Positions 44,990-56,989 of a stretch of DNA of 64,000 nt are shown one piece after another. Within the stretch, counting starts at the first letter, position 1, and each line of letters starts with the position of its first letter. A model generated the notes under the pieces. The model had not been told where the DNA came from and searched no databases. It worked only from the letters and a program-made list of their open reading frames with translations. This stretch comes from Portulaca oleracea. Its lineage: Eukaryota > Streptophyta > Magnoliopsida > Caryophyllales > Portulacaceae. Where the stretch lies: NCBI GenBank assembly GCA_029582165.1, contig CM055892.1:9951254-10015253 (forward strand), read 5' to 3'. The position numbers and the translations under genes were made by a program.

Positions 44990-45903
44990 GGTCCTCACCA
45001 GCATTTTGAAGACTTCACCTAGAGCTGTTGAGGACTTTCCAGCTCAGTGAAGATGTTTGCCAGTTCTGAGGTCCTCTATGAAGACATCACTTCTGGAACT
45101 GTTGAGGATATTCCAGTTCTGTGAGGTGATCCTGCATTGAGGTCCTCCATGAAGACTCACTTCCGAGCTGTTGAGGCCATTTCCAGCTTGTGAGGTGATT
45201 TAACCGTTTGTAATAAAGACAACGCGTTTGTTAGGTTTTATTTCATTTTATTTCATTTTATTTTGATGTTATCCAATTTGTAATGAGGCTTAATTAGCTT
45301 ACTAAGTTAGTTAAGTAGCTTAAGCTTAATTAGTGAATTTCTTGAGCAAGGGGAAACCCTTAATCATCCAGCTCAACCCTAGCTTTATATAGCGTGTAAT
45401 CGGCAGCTTGAGGACATCATCTATCAGTGACATTAATAGCATTTTGAGTGCCTTGATTGAGCCTCTTGTTTGTGAGTGACGTTAAACTCTCATTTTGGTT
45501 AATTCTATTACAGTAGCAAGGATTTGGCAATCCTTGTGGTGGGTGTAGAGCTTGATAATCTCGATGGTGGTGTGCCTGTATCCATTGACGTCATCCAGTC
45601 CGTTGCCCTTGATGTTCTAGCTGTGGTGGGTCTATATCAGCTTGAGCCTCAAGACTATCTTGGTTACTGTTTGATTGTAAGTTTGTTCATCCAATCATCA
45701 TTTTATCATCATCCATTTCATCCGTTCGTTCATTGGTATTCTTACTCTGTTTTTGGAGGAGGTTGTAATTGATTGTCTCAGTGAGGTCTGTTTTGGTAGC
45801 ATTTGTGTTTGATTTTCTGTTTTGAGGCCAGATTGTGTGCCAGTTGTGTTAATGTGGTGTACTGTGAGGTCAATACTCTGATCTTAGGACCTTGCATACA
45901 TCA
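44776..45903 (+). repeat. G3 3' LTR
   Basis: 1128 bp, equal in length to the 5' LTR and with few substitutions. TTTATATAGC is at 45384. Confidence 0.95.
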
Positions 45904-46007
45904 CTGGTTCACAAGCGGGTTAAGGAGCATCAAACCGGGCACCTGAGGGTCATTCATCACTGAATCTGGGGTTTTCTATCTTGAAAGTTCTGGGGGTGGT
46001 TCGTTGG

Positions 46008-46369
46008 GTTTTCTGCGTTTGATTCCGATGGAGGAGGAAAGAGAGGGGGAGGATTGAAGAAGATGAAGAAGTAAAAAATGAGATCTGAGATTTTAGAGAG
46101 AGAAAAAAGTTCGTATTATTCAGAGCAACATAGGGTAAAGTTCGTATTATTTTTTAAGTCAACGTGGATGACGTGGCAAAGTCAAAACAATCAGGCGCGT
46201 GCCTCCGCCGCCACGTCAGACCGCCGCCGAGTCAAGTTAATCTTAACTCAGTGGCGTGCTATTGGGGGCAACAGGGGGTCAAAGTTCGTATTATTTATCA
46301 CTAAATCGGAAGTTCATATTATTAAGTCTTATATGGCCAAAAGTTCGTATTATTAGAATCCAATTTCCC
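46008..46369 (-). repeat. MULE-1 right TIR
   Basis: Inverted copy of 38218-38583 with five AAAGTTCGTATTATT-like motifs (about 46108, 46138, 46281, 46310, 46341). Confidence 0.9.
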
Positions 46370-46378
46370 AAAAAGAAA

Positions 46379-47984
46379 ACATGGCTTAGAAATATTCCAT
46401 CTAATTGTCTTTATGTACATACCAAAATATTAATATTTTTTTATACTAAAGTCTTAGTTAGTCTTTCCTTATTTGAATATGAATGGCTAAATTATTTGTT
46501 GCAAAAGATATAAGAGCATATTTCTTCTTATTATTATTATCATCAATACTATAATATTTTTAACCTACAGAAATACATTAATAAACTTACACCAAAATAC
46601 TTCAAACACTGGCATTACACATAATCAATATCTATATTTTATAGAAAAACATGTATTCTTCACTTGTACATATATTGATTTCTCACAAAAAAGTGGGGAA
46701 GGATAATGAAATATGTTGAGATATTAGGAGATGAAAATACCTCCAATGCTTGGATCATTTCTTTGTAAACAAAGTAATTGAATTGTTTTGAATATAACTC
46801 TGCCAAAAAAAAAAGTAATACCAGTTAAATTAAATTGAAACATACTTTTGAAGAACATAAACAAACATCATCATCATCATCACATAACCAAAAAAAAATG
46901 AGCATCCAAAAAAAGAAATAAATAAACGGTTCATTCTATACTCTTTGATGATGGGCTAAAAAACTTGAGGAATGAAGGTGTAGACCATCATGTATTCTAT
47001 GTTTGATAAATCATTTCTTAAACTTCATTATAGAGTAGTTTCCCAATTTATAGGGTAAAAAGACCATTAGATATTGATAATTAATAATTAATAATTATAA
47101 ATATTTATTAGAATAACATGAGTTATAAACACCAATTAATTGTCAATTAGCAATTAGTAATATTTTAAATTATGAAATTAACCTCCCAGTACAAAGAAAA
47201 AGTTTGTCTTCCTCTCAATCAACTGATGACTAATAATATTATCCACTAACATGTTTAATTTCAAATAAAATTACCACTATGTTTCTTTCACTTTTTTCAT
47301 GAACCTTTATTTTTAAATGTTTTATTTTAATTTATCTATTAATATTTGTACTGATGATTTTCAAAGATATTTACAACTATTTTAATAATACATATGAATG
47401 ATGTACTATTTTATAAAATGAAAATTATATATTAGATATCCAATACAAAAATACATGTTATTCTATTATTTTATTTTTGGGTTAAACAAATATCATTTTA
47501 ATGTTTTTGTTACTGATAAATTAATTATATGAAATCTAGATTATCATTCCATTTATATTTATATTATTAAATATTTTGTAATAATTAATTATTTATTTAT
47601 TATTAGTGTCATATTATCCTAACAATTAATATATGTTTGTAAACATTATTTGAGAAAAATAAAAACGATCAATTAGATTTTTCTTTTTTGAAAGTATACT
47701 CACCTACACATACATATTACAATCATGATGGACTAAGTAATTTAAGAGATAAAGCTTTAGATTACCATATATTCTTCGTTTGATAAATAATTTTCCAAAC
47801 ATTATGAAGCTAAAACTTTATCTAGTAAAATATTCATGAGAATAATAGAGAGTAAAAAAATAATAAATCATTATCTTTTGATAAACACCAATCATTTGTA
47901 AATAATTAATAACACTAATAATATTATTAAATATGCATCAACCCCTACGTTATAGATATTGAATCCAAAAAATGTTGGTCTTTC
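46379..47984 (+). other. AT-rich intergenic DNA
   Basis: No gene is seen. Two stretches about 790 bp apart (near 46980 and 47760) share a GTTTGATAAATxATTT context, which hints at an old, very diverged duplication. Confidence 0.55.
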
Positions 47985-49330
47985 TGTAAAACCCCCAGGT
48001 TACTAACCACTAGATTAAGCTAATGACTCACCTAACCCAATGATTAGCAGCGGATAAACACCTGAGAGAATTACCGTCATCCATGGAGGTGGACAAGGCT
48101 AAGACTAAACCTAACAAAAACAATCAACCATAAACCAACTTCAATCATGCATTAGCATAACTTAACCACCTCAAAACAACATAAAACAGCTCACAAGAAA
48201 TTTTACAAGCCATTAAATCACAATTTCTTTTAAATCCTTTATGAAGAGCCTCTAACCACCTTCAGATTCCTTAAGGTGCTCTGGGGTTTCGTCCTCCCGG
48301 GGCTTTTCCATTCTCCCTTGCCGAGATTCCTAAAACGAAAACATAAAACTTCGAAAAGTGAGTTAAACTCAGTACATATACTCCTAACAAGTAAGAAACT
48401 TTTCGTAATTTATTTTGATTATTTAGCGCGGTTCCAAAATCGTTAAAACCAAAGTAATAACAATTTAACAATAAATATAGCAGAACTTACTTAGCTTGAT
48501 CATAACTTAACCTGAATATGAAGAAATATAACTAAACCTATAATTAAATCACAACTTAAACGAAAATACTTATGAGTTCTTCCTTTTAAAGATAACTGAA
48601 TAACCATAAACTTGTTGAAATCAACTTAGATCCCAGTAATCTGAAAAACTTAAGATACATAAAACTTGATATATCATACCACTTAATGCGTGACACAAAC
48701 CGTACTTAGAGCACATGACTTAGAAGGTAACAAATAAATTACGTCATAAAACATGAGTTAAAACATATACCCAACACATAGCATAAAATGTTACTTCAAA
48801 CCAATCATAAAGTGTGACTTATAACGTGTTGTAAAATATACTTAAAAACCATAAACAAGTCCTATAAGACTTAAACCCTTAACTTAAACCCTTGAAGTAC
48901 TTAGTTACTTAAAACTTAGTTGCCGTATTATTATCCTGAAGGTCCCCTACTTGCTATCATCGGCTAAGCCTCCGTATGCGCATACCCGGACAGATCGGGA
49001 GATGCGGATGGTGGATAAATATCTTACTGGCCAGATTTCCATGGCGTGCATCTAAGGCACTAACTATACTCCTTTGGGTGCACTAAGGCACATACATGCT
49101 ATACCTGGGGTGCACTTTAGGCACCATATTCCTATTTTTCCCTGGTGTGGGCAAAGGCACGATTAAGCATGGGGTGCTCTACGGCACGATTAAACCTGGG
49201 CGGGGCCTCCATTAAAATTTTAGAAACTTGGAACATAAACCACAAAAAAAAATTGATTCCATTAGACCCTTGGCCAATCTTATTCTTGACTTTGAAAAAA
49301 AAAACCCATAAAATCTCTTGGATGTAAGTC
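47985..49330 (+). repeat. Probable gypsy LTR fragment (chromovirus-like)
   Basis: Starts TGTAAAACCCCCAGG, includes AGTGAGTTAAACTCAGTACA (48357-48376) and a GTGC/GGCAC motif array (49046-49187). This combination recalls Del/Tekay-type LTRs. No partner LTR or internal region is found and the right end is arbitrary. Confidence 0.4.
49046..49187 (+). repeat. Five-copy GTGC-(n)-AGGCAC motif array
   Basis: Copies are at 49046, 49079, 49110, 49145 and 49174, spaced about 30-35 bp. Each is an imperfect palindrome such as GTGCACTAAGGCAC. Confidence 0.85.
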
Positions 49331-49431
49331 ACTCTTATAACGGAGCATAATTCATGAATTACCCATAATATAAAAGTACCGACTCAACGTAAGTTGTTTT
49401 AGCATAAGAGATGCGTAGTATAATTGTGTTT

Positions 49432-49557
49432 ACTTTATTTAGCCGTTTGGTTGTATCCTTTTCTTTTGGTGGTGATTGTTAGCTGTTTTGTTTGCTGTCC
49501 GCTGTTGTCTTTGAACTTTTAAGCCTTTTGACTCGCAATAATCGAAAAAAAAAAGAA
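49432..49557 (+). mobile_element. Short poly(A) retroposon, copy 1
   Basis: A 126-bp insert ends in A10GAA. It is flanked by a 10-bp repeat AATTGTGTTT (49422-49431 and 49558-49567). It is T-rich and has no reading frame. It could be a 5'-truncated LINE tail or a SINE. Confidence 0.6.
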
Positions 49558-49823
49558 AATTGTGTTTGACTATGCATCCACCCACTGAAATATGAAACAA
49601 AAGAAACAAAATGGTAAGAAAGTACAAAATAAAGAAAAGGGAAAGCAAAAATAAATGACAAAAAAAAAACATGAATCAGCCATAGCTTAATAGCTATTTA
49701 ATATAGAACGAAAACAAGGGACTTGAAATAGGAGGACTCACGGAAGCTCCCAAGTGTCAACCCAAGCAATAGTCGACAACGACTAAAACGACGATTGATC
49801 TTGGACCCAAAAGAAATTTTGTA

Positions 49824-50020
49824 GGTTGTCGCCAATATTCTTGGTTGTGTTGGGATTCTCTTTGTTAGTTTCTTGTTATTGGCTTCATCATGTCAGTCTT
49901 CTTGCAAATGAGTTTTCATTATGATGTTAGAAACCTTATGTAATGCTTGCATTGTTCGTTTGACTTTGCGGTGTTATTTTAATAAAAGGGTCTATTGACC
50001 ACTAATTATCAAAAAAAAAA
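49824..50020 (+). mobile_element. Short poly(A) retroposon, copy 2
   Basis: A 197-bp insert contains an AATAAAA signal (49980) and ends in a poly(A) run. A perfect 15-bp target duplication AAAAGAAATTTTGTA flanks it (49809-49823 and 50021-50035). It is probably the 3' end of a LINE or a truncated processed transcript. Confidence 0.75.
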
Positions 50021-50035
50021 AAAAGAAATTTTGTA

Positions 50036-51084
50036 TTGAAACTCAATTCGAAAAAATTACATTTGGAAGTTGGGAAAGCCAAATTTAAGCTGGAATGTGA
50101 AAACTAGAAAGAAATTATATGCCTGAAACAAACTGGAGAAGGAAAGCTAAAAAAATTGATATCTCTATGGCTCTACCCATCCTACTGTCCCTCTATTAAT
50201 ACATGAATTCAGCCCCTTAGCCAACTACCAAGACCCCACAAAATTCAATTTGGAATCGACCTGTTGGTCAAGTATTTATGAAGGGACCATGATAAACATC
50301 TTGACTCAAGATGGTTAATATTTCACATTTTTGTAACTTTTATTAATATTTTCTTTAATAATTATATATGTTTATCAATTATAATAATATAATACTTACT
50401 AGCTAGGTCTAAAAATATAATAATAGCCTAATTTTATCAATTATAGAAGAAAATGCACATTTTGTACATAATTTTATATTTATGAAATAAATATTAATAA
50501 ATAATTATTTTTAAATTGTTTATAAGTTGTAGTAACGCTGAAACATACCTTTATAATGATTTAAATACACTTACATTCAACTTTGTTAATGATTTAGAGG
50601 AAATGCAAGATGGTTAAAAATCATCTTGTGTCAAGATGTTTATCATTTTCGTTTAAGAAGTTCACTCCATGTATCCAACACTTAAAGACGGTTGCTAAAC
50701 TGGTGCGGAATGCAGTCTGAGAGTAGGGGAATATGTTGATGAAGTTGGAGAGATATTTGAACGTAAGAAAGGCTGTGGAAGGTTTGGCATTTGATCATGA
50801 TCGTGATTTGACTATGATGAATCATGATGGAACTAAGAGAGAGAAATAAGGGTTGGATGTGAAATTAATCAGGGCAGGGGGTACGCATGTAAATTGCAGA
50901 TGGGGAAAATGATTTATGGGCTAGGGTTTTCATGGTTTTTTTTTCCTGCTTTTTTGCTTTCGGCCCAAAAATTGAATCACCCATTTTGAGATTGTTTCCT
51001 GTTCAAATTTGTTCACATCGGATCCAAGCTCATTTTTCAGCATTTTTCTTCATTTTTCCAATTTTTATTGTTAACCTGCAGATA

Positions 51085-51089
<5 letters not shown>
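50036..51089 (+). other. AT-rich intergenic DNA
   Basis: Nothing recognisable. Short frames lack codon-like composition. A GGGCTAGGGTTTTCATGG stretch lies near 50918. Confidence 0.5.
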
Positions 51090-51134
<45 letters not shown>

Positions 51135-51136
51135 TT
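51090..51136 (+). repeat. (AT)n microsatellite
   Basis: AT dinucleotide run with one interruption. Confidence 0.97.
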
Positions 51137-51442
51137 ATTTATTTATGCATTGCAGCTTGAACAATTATATGTAAACTTATGTATTATACATGCATGCCAG
51201 TCTTAGGCCTAGGTTCCCTTTATTTGGTTTTCCTATCAAAATTACAAGAAAAGAGTAACACAAATTACATTAAAAAGTAAACTAAACAACACTAAAATAC
51301 CTGGTGTGTACACTAATCTTGGTACAAAGACATAATTGTAGAAGTGAATTAGAATAAAGGAATTTAGGAGAATCGACAAAGAAAGTCACAAATATGTAAT
51401 TTAGGAGAATGGACAAACAAAGTCCGAAATGGTAATTTGCAA

Positions 51443-51458
51443 TATATATATATATATT

Positions 51459-51522
<64 letters not shown>
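51443..51522 (+). repeat. (TA)n(GT)n(TA)n compound microsatellite
   Basis: A TA run, a GT run (51459-51474) and a longer TA run. Apparent Tyr/Ile-rich reading frames here are artefacts. Confidence 0.96.
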
Positions 51523-51527
<5 letters not shown>

Positions 51528-52389
51528 ACTAATCTGCCAGCGTGTGCTACACACATGCTGACCCGACAATTGTAAATATTAATTTTTAATATATTGAATT
51601 AAATTTTTCTATATATTATAAAATTAAAATTTTATTTAATTGATTAAATTTAAATGTTAAAATTTGATTTGATTTATTGGTCATTTATTTGTTTTTGGAA
51701 AAATACAATAGACATCTAAATTAATCAAATATAATTAATTGGTATAAAATAAGTATTTTGATTTTACCTTTCTTAAAACATTTCATAAAAATACAAATTT
51801 AAAATAAACAACATTATTATTTAATGACTAATGGTTTATGATACACATTGAAGTTATGTTACACATAGGTCAAAACATAGCTATATGTTTTAGTTTTGGT
51901 ACTATTGAAGCATGACTTAATAACCTTTGTAATCAAATCACATAACCTACAAACTCTTATTTATGAATCTACAAAAAAGGTCGTACTTCCTTGTACAATG
52001 AAACACTTACAATTTAAGGAATATTATTGAAAAAAAATGTTAATTATTTACAGCTAACATATAATCATATATATGGTTGAATAATTTTCAATGTAAGAAT
52101 AGTATATAATTCACTTTGACTATTCGTATCTTCATGTACTTATATCAGTAATTTTAAATATAATATCAATTAAACTTATAATGATATATTCACTTTCGCA
52201 TATTATAATATCATGAGTCAAAAAAATTAATTTACCATAAAATTATAAAATAAATAGCTAAACATGCTTTTTTTAATGGAATAGGGTTTGAATCGTACCG
52301 ATATTCATATTACATTACCACAAAGTTTTATCTTTACAAACAATAATTATGGTTAAAGGATAGACATAAAATATCTATGTTATACTTAA
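51523..52389 (+). other. AT-rich intergenic DNA
   Basis: Nothing recognised apart from a small imperfect palindrome CAGCGTGTGCTACACACATGCTG (split: AGCGTGTG / CACATGCT) near 51538-51561. Confidence 0.5.
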
Positions 52390-52585
52390 TATTTAGGCAT
52401 CACAATTTAATTAGGATATCATGTTAAAAGAAGGAATAAATTAATAAAGTAGTATTTAAGTGTGGATTGCTAATAATAGTATTACTAACAACAACAATAA
52501 CAACAACAACAACGACACTAAAAAGAAGGAAATAAAAGTGAAATAGGTAGCTTTTAATATTGTCCAGTGATAAATATGGATTGGA

Positions 52586-52640
<55 letters not shown>

Positions 52641-52997
52641 GTACCAAATATTTAGGGATCACAATATTTTTAGAATATCATGCTAAAAGAGGGAATAAAT
52701 TAAAATAAAGTAGTATTCAAGTATGGATTGCAAACAATAATACTACTATCAACAAGAAGAAGAAGAAGAAGAAGAAGAAGAAGAAGAAGAAGAAGAAGAA
52801 GGAAATAAAAGTTAAATAGGTAACTTTCAATAAGGAAGAGTAATAAATATGTATGGAAAAAAATAATAATAATAATAATAATAATAATTAGTAGTATAAT
52901 AATAATAATAGTAATAACAATAATAATAATAATAATAATAATAATAGTTAGTATAATACAGTAATAATAATAATCATAATAATAATAATAGTAATAA
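52390..52997 (+). repeat. Imperfect tandem repeat with seeded trinucleotide arrays
   Basis: Two diverged units (about 52396-52640 and 52656-52870) share GGGATCACAAT-like, AATAAATTAA-TAAAGTAGTATT and GGAAATAAAAGT blocks. Each contains expanded trinucleotides: (AAC)n and (AAT)n in the first, (AAG)n (52753-52802) and (AAT)n in the second. Further (AAT)n runs extend to 52997. Confidence 0.8.
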
Positions 52998-54554
52998 GGA
53001 AATTTGGAATTAAATAATCCAAACTTTAGTTCCATTTTGATTTGACAAACCGAACTTAACATTTTGTTATCGTTGAACCACACTTAACAACATATTTTTT
53101 TCTTAAGTAAACCACATTCCATTTCCAGTGACCGGAAAAATGACATGTCATTATTTTTACTGAGGTGGAATATTTTAAAGGCTAAAATTAAAATGAAAAG
53201 AAATATGACATGTGTTTGTTGATGTGGCAAACCCAATTATTCAATCTCCCCCTCTGACTTAGCATTTCCCCATCCCCCCCCCCTCCCACGAAATTCCCCA
53301 ACCCCATAAACACCTTCCTTTATCTTTTAGGATAGACATTTTCGATCCCCAGCCCCTTTCCCTACTATCATCATCATCATCATCCTCCACACTCATCCAT
53401 CTCCTCCTCCTCTTCATCATTATCCTCCCATCATCATCATCATCATCGCCTCCATTAATCCCCCCCGAAGCTCTCCCCACAAACTCCGGCTACTTACCAG
53501 TAAACTCCTCCTCAAATTCCTCCATCTTCTTCCTCTTCTACGAATTCCAAAACCCTTCTTCTTCCTCCTCCTCCAGCCATCTTCTCATATGGCTGCAAGG
53601 GGGCCCAGGCTGTTCCTCCATGGTCGGAAACTTCTTCGAGCTTGGTCCATGGCGTACCGACCCCAAAACCCTCCGCCTGAACCCTAATTCCGCCGCCTAG
53701 AACCGCCTCTTCGGCCTCCACTTCCTCGACAACCCCATTGGAACCGGCTTCAGCATAGCTGGAAACCCGTCGGAAATCCCTCGAGATCAGATCGGAGTCG
53801 CGAAACACCTCTTCATCGCCATCCAAAACTTCCTCCGATTATACCCCCTCTTCAAATCTCGTCCGATCTACATCACCGGCGAAAGTTACGCCGGAAAATA
53901 CGTCCCGGCGATCGGATACTACACCCTCAAGATGAACCCTAGATTCCCCCCAAAGAAAGCATCAATCTCGCCGGAGTTGCGGTCGGAAACGGGCTGACTG
54001 ACCCGGTGTCCCAAGTCAGAACCCATGCCCTAAATGCATACTTTTCTGGATTAATCAATGATAAACAGAAATCCCAGCTCGAAGAAGCTCAGAACATCGC
54101 CATAAACTTAGCAAAATCTCAGAAATGGAGCGAAGCAACAGATGCTAGAAATTCAGTTCTTCATCTCCTTCAAAACATGACTGGATTGGCAACTTTGTAT
54201 GATACGAGAAGACAAATCCCATATGAAACTTGTTGCTAAGTTATCTGGGGCGGGGGGTTTCTTTTTTTTTTTAATTTAATTAAAATAGGGAAATGCTAAG
54301 TCAGAGGGGGATTGAATAATTGGGTTTGCCACATCAACAAACACATGCCATATTTCTTTTTCTTTAAATTTTAGCCTTTAAATATTCCACCTCAGCAAAA
54401 ATAATGCCATGTCATTTTTCCGGTCACCGGAAATGGACTGTGGTTTACTGAAAAAAATATGTTGTTAAGTGTGGTTCAACAATAACAAAATGTTAAGTTC
54501 GGTTTGTCAAATCAAAATGGACCTAAAGTTTGGATTATTTAATTCCAAATTTCC
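52998..54554. mobile_element. Pack-MULE with carboxypeptidase fragment (MULE-2)
   Basis: TIRs of about 270 bp (52998-53272 and 54286-54554, start GGAAATTTGGAATT) enclose 1 kb of GC-richer DNA. The 9-bp flanks TAGTAATAA (52989-52997) and TAATAATAA (54555-54563) agree at 8 of 9 positions. The interior is a host gene fragment, so this is a Pack-MULE. No transposase is present. Confidence 0.87.
53332..54239 (+). pseudogene. Captured serine carboxypeptidase-like (SCPL50-type) fragment
   Basis: The frame begins with a hydrophobic signal-peptide-like stretch (LLLLFIII, 53410s) and no clear ATG. Then come NSGYLPVN, the oxyanion block [11 protein letters not shown] (53587-53622), FLDNPIGTGFSIA and the nucleophile block GESYAGKYVPAIGYY (53878-53922). 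VGNGLTDPVSQVRTHA and QNMTGLATLYDTRRQIPYET follow. This order resembles the plant SCPL50 subgroup of S10 serine carboxypeptidases. A TAG at 53698-53700 (likely a former Trp codon) and a frameshift near 53955 break it. The C-terminal half with the catalytic Asp and His is missing. No intron is seen. It would have been a secreted or vacuolar hydrolase. Confidence 0.88.
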
Positions 54555-54568
54555 TAATAATAAATAGT

Positions 54569-54571
54569 AAT

Positions 54572-54619
<48 letters not shown>

Positions 54620-54632
54620 AATAATAATGGTA
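54569..54632 (+). repeat. (AAC)n/(AAT)n microsatellite
   Basis: A pure AAC run with a short AAT tail, next to the MULE-2 target duplication. Confidence 0.96.
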
Positions 54633-54789
54633 ATGGTAATTAATGATTTTGGATTAAATGGAAATTTATAAAGGATAGGAATGGAAATTTAAAAAATTGA
54701 TAGGGGTATAAAGGGAAATTAATATTTGGGACACCTCTTAGCTTAGCTCCTTTTATAAGGAGGTTTAGATGTGTGTGTCTGTGTATGTG

Positions 54790-54823
<34 letters not shown>

Positions 54824-56340
54824 AACACACATACATATTTACACATATGTGGACGTACACATAGCATGCAGGGAAGACTATCTACCAACCTCCACTAAGT
54901 CAAGTCGTGTTCGGTTGTTTAAAACCTTTTATGCTCAAACTTAGGTACAATGTCGAGTAAGCGATCTAGGAGTAAAGGGTTGCACAAAGATAGGACAGGC
55001 CAACTGAATCAAACTTTAGCTCACATAGCTTAACTGATCGATCAAATGTACGGGGTGTCCTAGCATCATTGAGGTAACTGCCTAGTTACAATGCCTTCAT
55101 GTTGTTTGCCGCTTCATGATTTCGGGTCACACTATTTTCTAGGCTCGTATGGCTACTATGTGTACTAGAACATTACTTGATGTCCTTAAGGTCAATTCTA
55201 GTCATTACAACAACAAATTTGTAGCATGCAAATGTAATAAGAGTGTTGTTCTTTTGCTGTAGGGAAGTGCATGCGTACTACATGAGTGGATTTGGAAACA
55301 AAAGGCTCAAAGGTATGGAGTGCATCCTTAGAATATTGGAATTAAGGCATCCGGGGAAAAATAAGGGTTGATCCCTAATTATGCTCCGTCTGTTAGTGCT
55401 CCTATGCTCATACTGAGCCAAAGACTAAAATGATAATACAATATGTTTAGAATAGCTAAAAAGATGAAATAAAGGAATTTTCTCTTCAACACATTAATCC
55501 TTGTTTAGATTTAGTCTTTAGTATGTACTATGTTTATTTTCATGTTTTAGATTTGGTTTCTTCTTTCGAGTTTTTGTTTTAAGTTAATTTCCGTAGATAA
55601 TATTATAGGTTATAAAGATGAAAAACATAACTATGGTATTGAATTTGGATTTAGCTTGTGTTGATTTTTGAGTGTTCTGTTTGTGTTGTGCTTTAACTTG
55701 AAGTTGGATCTGATGCTTGAAGGACTCGGATTTGGGGTGTAATTTGATGAACTATGTGAGTTACTTGTTCCTTATGTTCATTTCTGTGTATCAACTTCGT
55801 TTTCTTAGATATTTTCTAGGTTTCTTTCATTAATTGATTTTGCGTGTTCGATGAACTATGTGAGTTACTTTCTCCTTCTACTCCATTTTGTTATGTCTTT
55901 GGTTCGCTTGTTTTCTGCCCTGTAACTCATGTTCTCTATTTTCTTCTATTCATTTTTCCAGTTTTATTGTTTCCTTTATAGTCTATTGAGTCTTTAGGGC
56001 TTTATTTTATCTCGGTCAAACTTGAGGTCCCCTGTTTATTTTGTTTTTCTTATACATTCTTTTCTTCGTTTGTTTCCCATGTTGATCCTTTCGCTCCTCT
56101 GGTTTTTAGCATATTGTATATACCAGATTTTTTCCTGAGTTATAAAATAGTATTATGTAATTTTAGTTTTGTTTTCTTGGGCTCCTCGAAGCAAACAACA
56201 GTCAACCCAACCCAAATCCAAACCTATTTACTTGTTAAACCCAAAAGAAAAGTCACATCCAAGCTAATAATATCCTAGCCAGCTAGTTAGGGTTTAAGTG
56301 ATAAAACCCTAACTAGTAAAGTTCTCATTTTATCCCTTAG
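54633..56340 (+). other. Intergenic DNA, no gene seen
   Basis: Mostly T-rich sequence. A (CATA)n(CA)n microsatellite lies at about 54790-54830. No long frame or family signature is found. Confidence 0.55.
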
Positions 56341-56989
56341 CCCTCGGTGGAAAACTGGTAATCGCTCGGTCTGAGAAAATGCGAAAAAGGGTCTGAGTCG
56401 TAACCAACCGGCTCCATAAATTGCATTTCAAGGCTTGGCGTGTCACCAGTCGTTTACTAATGTGTTATAAGGGTTCCCATGGGCCCAAATCCAATATGAG
56501 CCCTAAGGGTGGTAGGCCAATCTAATATGGGCCCACCAGATTAGGGGCGAAAGAAGTCTTAACACTTAAGGACTTCACCTAATCTACCCTAACCCAAAAC
56601 AATAAATAATAGGCAAAAAACAGATAACAGAGGCTGAGCTATTAACCTGGCAGTCTCTCGAACAGACAAGCCTCGGCCGACCTTGAACTCTTGAAAGCGT
56701 CTCTTCAACTCTTAAACGTGTCACTCAGGGACTCTGAGTGGGAAGTCTCCAAAATAGGAGACCTCCATAACAGTTCACGCAACACATGAGACACCGGCTG
56801 CTAGACCGCCCGATCTTGATCCAATCGAGACCGACTGAGTATGTGGTCTGTATCAAATACGACCCGTCTTTCCTACTCTAGGACCTCGAGGAATCACACT
56901 CCTAGACCTAAACCGGAAGCTATCAAATAGACAATTTTCTCGGTTTCCCAAAATCTCCAAAGGGAGACTACCCATAGGGGTCTCATGGG

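Larger units (their letters stand above)
39083..45903 (+). mobile_element. Ty3/gypsy element G3, sibling of G2
   Basis: This is a complete 6.8-kb structure: LTRs 39083-40210 and 44776-45903 (1128 bp each), PBS 40214, gag-pol 40277-44989 and polypurine tract 44766-44775. The target duplication CTGGT is perfect (39078-39082 and 45904-45908). The same family as G2 sits here in the reverse orientation, inside MULE-1. Stops and shifts in gag, protease, RT and RNase H disable it, but the integrase frame is open. Confidence 0.95.
38218..46369. mobile_element. Mutator-like element MULE-1, non-autonomous, split by G3
   Basis: Long TIRs (38218-38583 and 46008-46369, start GGGAAATTGGATTC) and a 9-bp duplication AAAAAGAAA (38209-38217 and 46370-46378) identify a Mutator-like element. 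The duplication is low-complexity, which lowers its weight a little. Without the G3 insertion (39083-45908) the element is about 1.3 kb with a 0.6-kb interior and no transposase. Confidence 0.85.

Noticed and set aside
46980..47830. A tandem duplication of about 790 bp
   Set aside because: Only short AT-rich words are shared; similarity is too weak to claim without an alignment.
52456..53083. Leu- or Tyr-rich proteins on the - strand
   Set aside because: They are translations of trinucleotide and dinucleotide arrays.
53259..53826. - strand acidic frames in the Pack-MULE
   Set aside because: They are complements of the CCT/TCA-rich carboxypeptidase fragment on the + strand.
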